DNA from: Acidobacteriota bacterium
GTDB lineage: Bacteria; Acidobacteriota; Vicinamibacteria; Vicinamibacterales; 2-12-FULL-66-21
NCBI GenBank assembly: GCA_013362195.1
Contig: JABFWM010000051.1
Span: 1-6,450 of the forward strand
Length of the DNA stretch: 6,450 nucleotides
Direction of reading: 5' to 3'
The translations under genes and the position numbers were made by a program. How positions within the stretch are numbered: the stretch's first letter is position 1; each line of letters opens with the position of its first letter. The notes under the pieces are model-generated. The model was not told the origin of the DNA and did not search any database. It saw only the letters and a program-made list of their open reading frames with translations. This document shows positions 5,565 to 6,450 of the stretch, piece by piece.

Positions 5565-6337
5565 CACGCGGCCTCCAGGTGAGCGCCGCACGACTTGCAG
5601 AACCGCGCGTCGAGATCGTTCTGCACGCCGCATGCGCACAGGCCGATCGGCGCCGCCGCGTCCGCATTCACGACGGACGTCGGGGCGGTCGCGCGCGAGT
5701 GCTTCAGCCGCTCGGCCAGATCGCGCTCGATGATCGCGCGGTAGCCGCCGCCATCGAGCTGTTTCATCAGCCCGATTGCCCGCGCCCGCAGGCGGCCCGC
5801 CATCTCGTCGAAGTCCTGCGCCGACAACTTTCCCATCGCGCGATCGAACTCGAGCTCTTTGATGGAGCGCAGAACGAGCATCTTCTCGCGCTCGAGGTCC
5901 GCGCGCAGGCGATCGCCGATCGGTTCGGTGGCGAGCGTGTCGGGCAGCGCCAGCGGGGCGAGGGTGCGATAGAAGGCGTACGCGGCGGCGCCAGCCGAGG
6001 CGACGGCGGCGCTGATCAGGATCAGATGCTCGGGCGTGTTCCGCCGGGAGAGAACCACGGCGACGGTCGCGGCGACGAGCGACGTCAGCACGAAGAAGTG
6101 CCAGACGCGAAAACCGGGGTCGACGGCGGATGCGCCGTCGTCTTCCGCCTGAAGGCGGAAGCCACGCGAATCCCTTGCAGGCCGGGCTCCGCGTGTGTCC
6201 TGCCGCGCGCCAGTCGCCTTTCCGTCGCGCCGTCGCTTTCCGTAACTTCCACCTTCAGGCGGAAGCTCCTTCTGGCGTTTTCCGTAGCTTCCGCCTTCAG
6301 GCGGAAGGTCCTTCTCAGTCGAGGTCACGGAGCTCAT
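5564..6337 (-). CDS. Two-helix membrane protein with C-terminal zinc ribbon, ccm-linked
   Basis: A 257-residue protein not assignable to a named family. Residues 1-75 are hydrophilic, repeat-derived and probably disordered. Two membrane helices follow (about 80-97 and 104-122), then a charged helical hairpin (about 145-195, ELEFDRAMGKLSAQDF) reminiscent of the CcmI N-terminal or SHOCT-like pattern. The end is a zinc ribbon with Cys at 234, 236, 247 and 250 (CAC and CKSC). Both termini should be cytoplasmic. The ATG at 6337 has GAGG 7 nt upstream and overlaps the preceding gene by 23 nt; the frame runs open to an ATG at 6406, but that part is shadow. No other ATG or GTG start precedes the first helix. 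Three copies of a 20-bp palindrome lie in the N-terminal coding part. Role by context: cytochrome c assembly. Confidence 0.78.
   Translation of the reverse strand: MSSVTSTEKDLPPEGGSYGKRQKELPPEGGSYGKRRRDGKATGARQDTRGARPARDSRGFRLQAEDDGASAVDPGFRVWHFFVLTSLVAATVAVVLSRRNTPEHLILISAAVASAGAAAYAFYRTLAPLALPDTLATEPIGDRLRADLEREKMLVLRSIKELEFDRAMGKLSAQDFDEMAGRLRARAIGLMKQLDGGGYRAIIERDLAERLKHSRATAPTSVVNADAAAPIGLCACGVQNDLDARFCKSCGAHLEAA
5572..5576 (-). promoter_or_regulatory. Ribosome binding site of the exported ccm-linked protein
   Basis: GGAGG, 7 nt before the ATG at 5564. It fixes the start at the signal peptide, not at the upstream ATG at 5639. Confidence 0.75.
6121..6140. repeat. 8-bp hairpin next to REP-like copy
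   Basis: CGACGGCG (6121-6128) and CGCCGTCG (6133-6140) are perfect inverted repeats with a GATG loop. The element abuts the palindrome at 6142-6161, forming a pair of adjacent stems inside the coding sequence of the zinc-ribbon gene. Confidence 0.65.
6142..6161. repeat. REP-like palindrome, copy A
   Basis: CTTCCGCCTGAAGGCGGAAG on the plus strand: two perfect 9-bp arms around a GA centre. It is inverted relative to the other two copies and is read by the gene in a different frame, giving GFRLQAED (59-66). The plus-strand flank GCCACGCGAATC resembles the minus-strand flank of the other copies (GCTACGGAAAAC), so the repeat extends about 12 nt beyond the palindrome. Confidence 0.8.
6237..6320. 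repeat. Tandem 42-bp repeat carrying two REP-like palindromes (copies B and C)
   Basis: Two units, 6237-6278 and 6279-6320, match at 34 of their first 37 bases. Each carries the 20-bp palindrome: 6246-6265 (one mismatch in the arm) and 6288-6307 (perfect 9-bp arms). On the minus strand, each unit encodes 14 residues in frame, as [KDLPPEGGSYGKRQ] and [KELPPEGGSYGKRR], residues 9-36 of the zinc-ribbon protein. Just beyond, at about 6216-6244, TTTCCGTC/TTTCCGTA words hint at a further decayed partial unit. The sequence pattern is that of an interspersed REP or MITE-type repeat that has entered the gene. Confidence 0.8.
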
Positions 6338-6450
6338 CGTCGAGCCTCGTGCGAAGCGTGGGATCTTCCGCGCTCGCCCCGACCGCGACGCGATCCTCGG
6401 CGGCACGATCGTGCCGCGACCAGCGGCGCGCGACGACCGCGATCGTCGTC
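6315..6450 (-). CDS. C-terminal end of a membrane protein, probably CcmH/NrfF-type cytochrome c biogenesis protein
   Basis: An open frame from the window edge to TGA at 6317-6315 gives 44 residues. It starts with the end of a hydrophobic segment (TTIAVVARRW), followed by a charged cytoplasmic tail that ends in LRTRLDDELRDLD. CcmH-type proteins carry a membrane helix and then a short tail with a similar acidic end, and CcmH is expected upstream here. The diagnostic LRCxxCQ motif would lie outside the window, so the name is inference. The end overlaps the zinc-ribbon gene by 23 nt, which fits operon coupling. An alternative is the end of another Ccm membrane protein, such as CcmF or a CcmI-like protein. 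Codon use is normal for the region. Confidence 0.55.
   Translation of the reverse strand, partial: TTIAVVARRWSRHDRAAEDRVAVGASAEDPTLRTRLDDELRDLD
6345..6348 (-). promoter_or_regulatory. Ribosome binding site of the zinc-ribbon gene
   Basis: GAGG, 7 nt before the ATG at 6337, inside the end of the upstream gene. It favours this start over the ATG at 6406. Confidence 0.5.
6400..6417. repeat. Perfect 18-bp palindrome in the CcmH-like tail
   Basis: GCGGCACGATCGTGCCGC reads the same on both strands, with no loop. It lies inside the coding tail of the upstream gene, about 63 nt before the ATG of the zinc-ribbon gene. It could be an operator-like site, a protein-binding palindrome or chance. Confidence 0.6.

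Noticed and set aside
6237..6320. CRISPR-like repeat array
   Set aside because: Only two direct units, no distinct spacers, palindromic core, and the repeat continues as coding sequence in frame. No cas genes are near.

Overview
The window is GC-rich and densely coding, with two sets of genes that run toward each other. Gene content, the many overlapping starts and stops, and a repeat that reads as LPPEGGSY or FRLQAE suggest an environmental Acidobacteriota genome, perhaps of the Vicinamibacteria type. That placement is inference from memory of similar gene neighbourhoods and repeats, not a database result.

Plus strand, 1-1598: the 3' part of aroA (EPSP synthase), then aroK (shikimate kinase) 6 nt later, then a calcineurin-type metallophosphoesterase whose start overlaps the aroK stop. 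aroA and aroK encode two steps of the shikimate pathway to chorismate, although aroK acts before aroA in the pathway. The phosphoesterase is co-translated with them, but its substrate is unknown.

Minus strand, 6450 down to 1682: a cytochrome c maturation (System I, Ccm) operon. In transcription order it holds the tail of a probable CcmH-type membrane protein, a membrane protein with a C-terminal zinc ribbon, an exported single-pass protein with an N-terminal carboxypeptidase-regulatory-like fold, ccmA, ccmB, ccmC, a CcmD-like protein, and a 74-residue membrane protein. CcmA and CcmB form the ABC transporter. CcmC and CcmD handle haem for delivery to CcmE, which is not in the window. Almost every junction overlaps or has a gap of a few nucleotides. 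The only real gap is 54 nt between ccmB and ccmC.

The most unusual content is in the upstream part of the minus-strand operon. Three copies of a 20-bp REP-like palindrome lie inside the 5' coding part of the zinc-ribbon gene, two of them as an in-frame 42-bp tandem repeat. The zinc-ribbon protein and its neighbour share a helical segment with identical residue spacing. A 12-codon ORF with its own strong Shine-Dalgarno sequence links the second of these genes to ccmA. The far end of the operon also runs into degenerate 8-bp repeats that supply the last residues of the 74-residue protein.

The only intergenic stretches are 1599-1681 (convergent, no convincing terminator) and 2889-2942. No RNA genes, insertion sequences or CRISPR arrays are seen.
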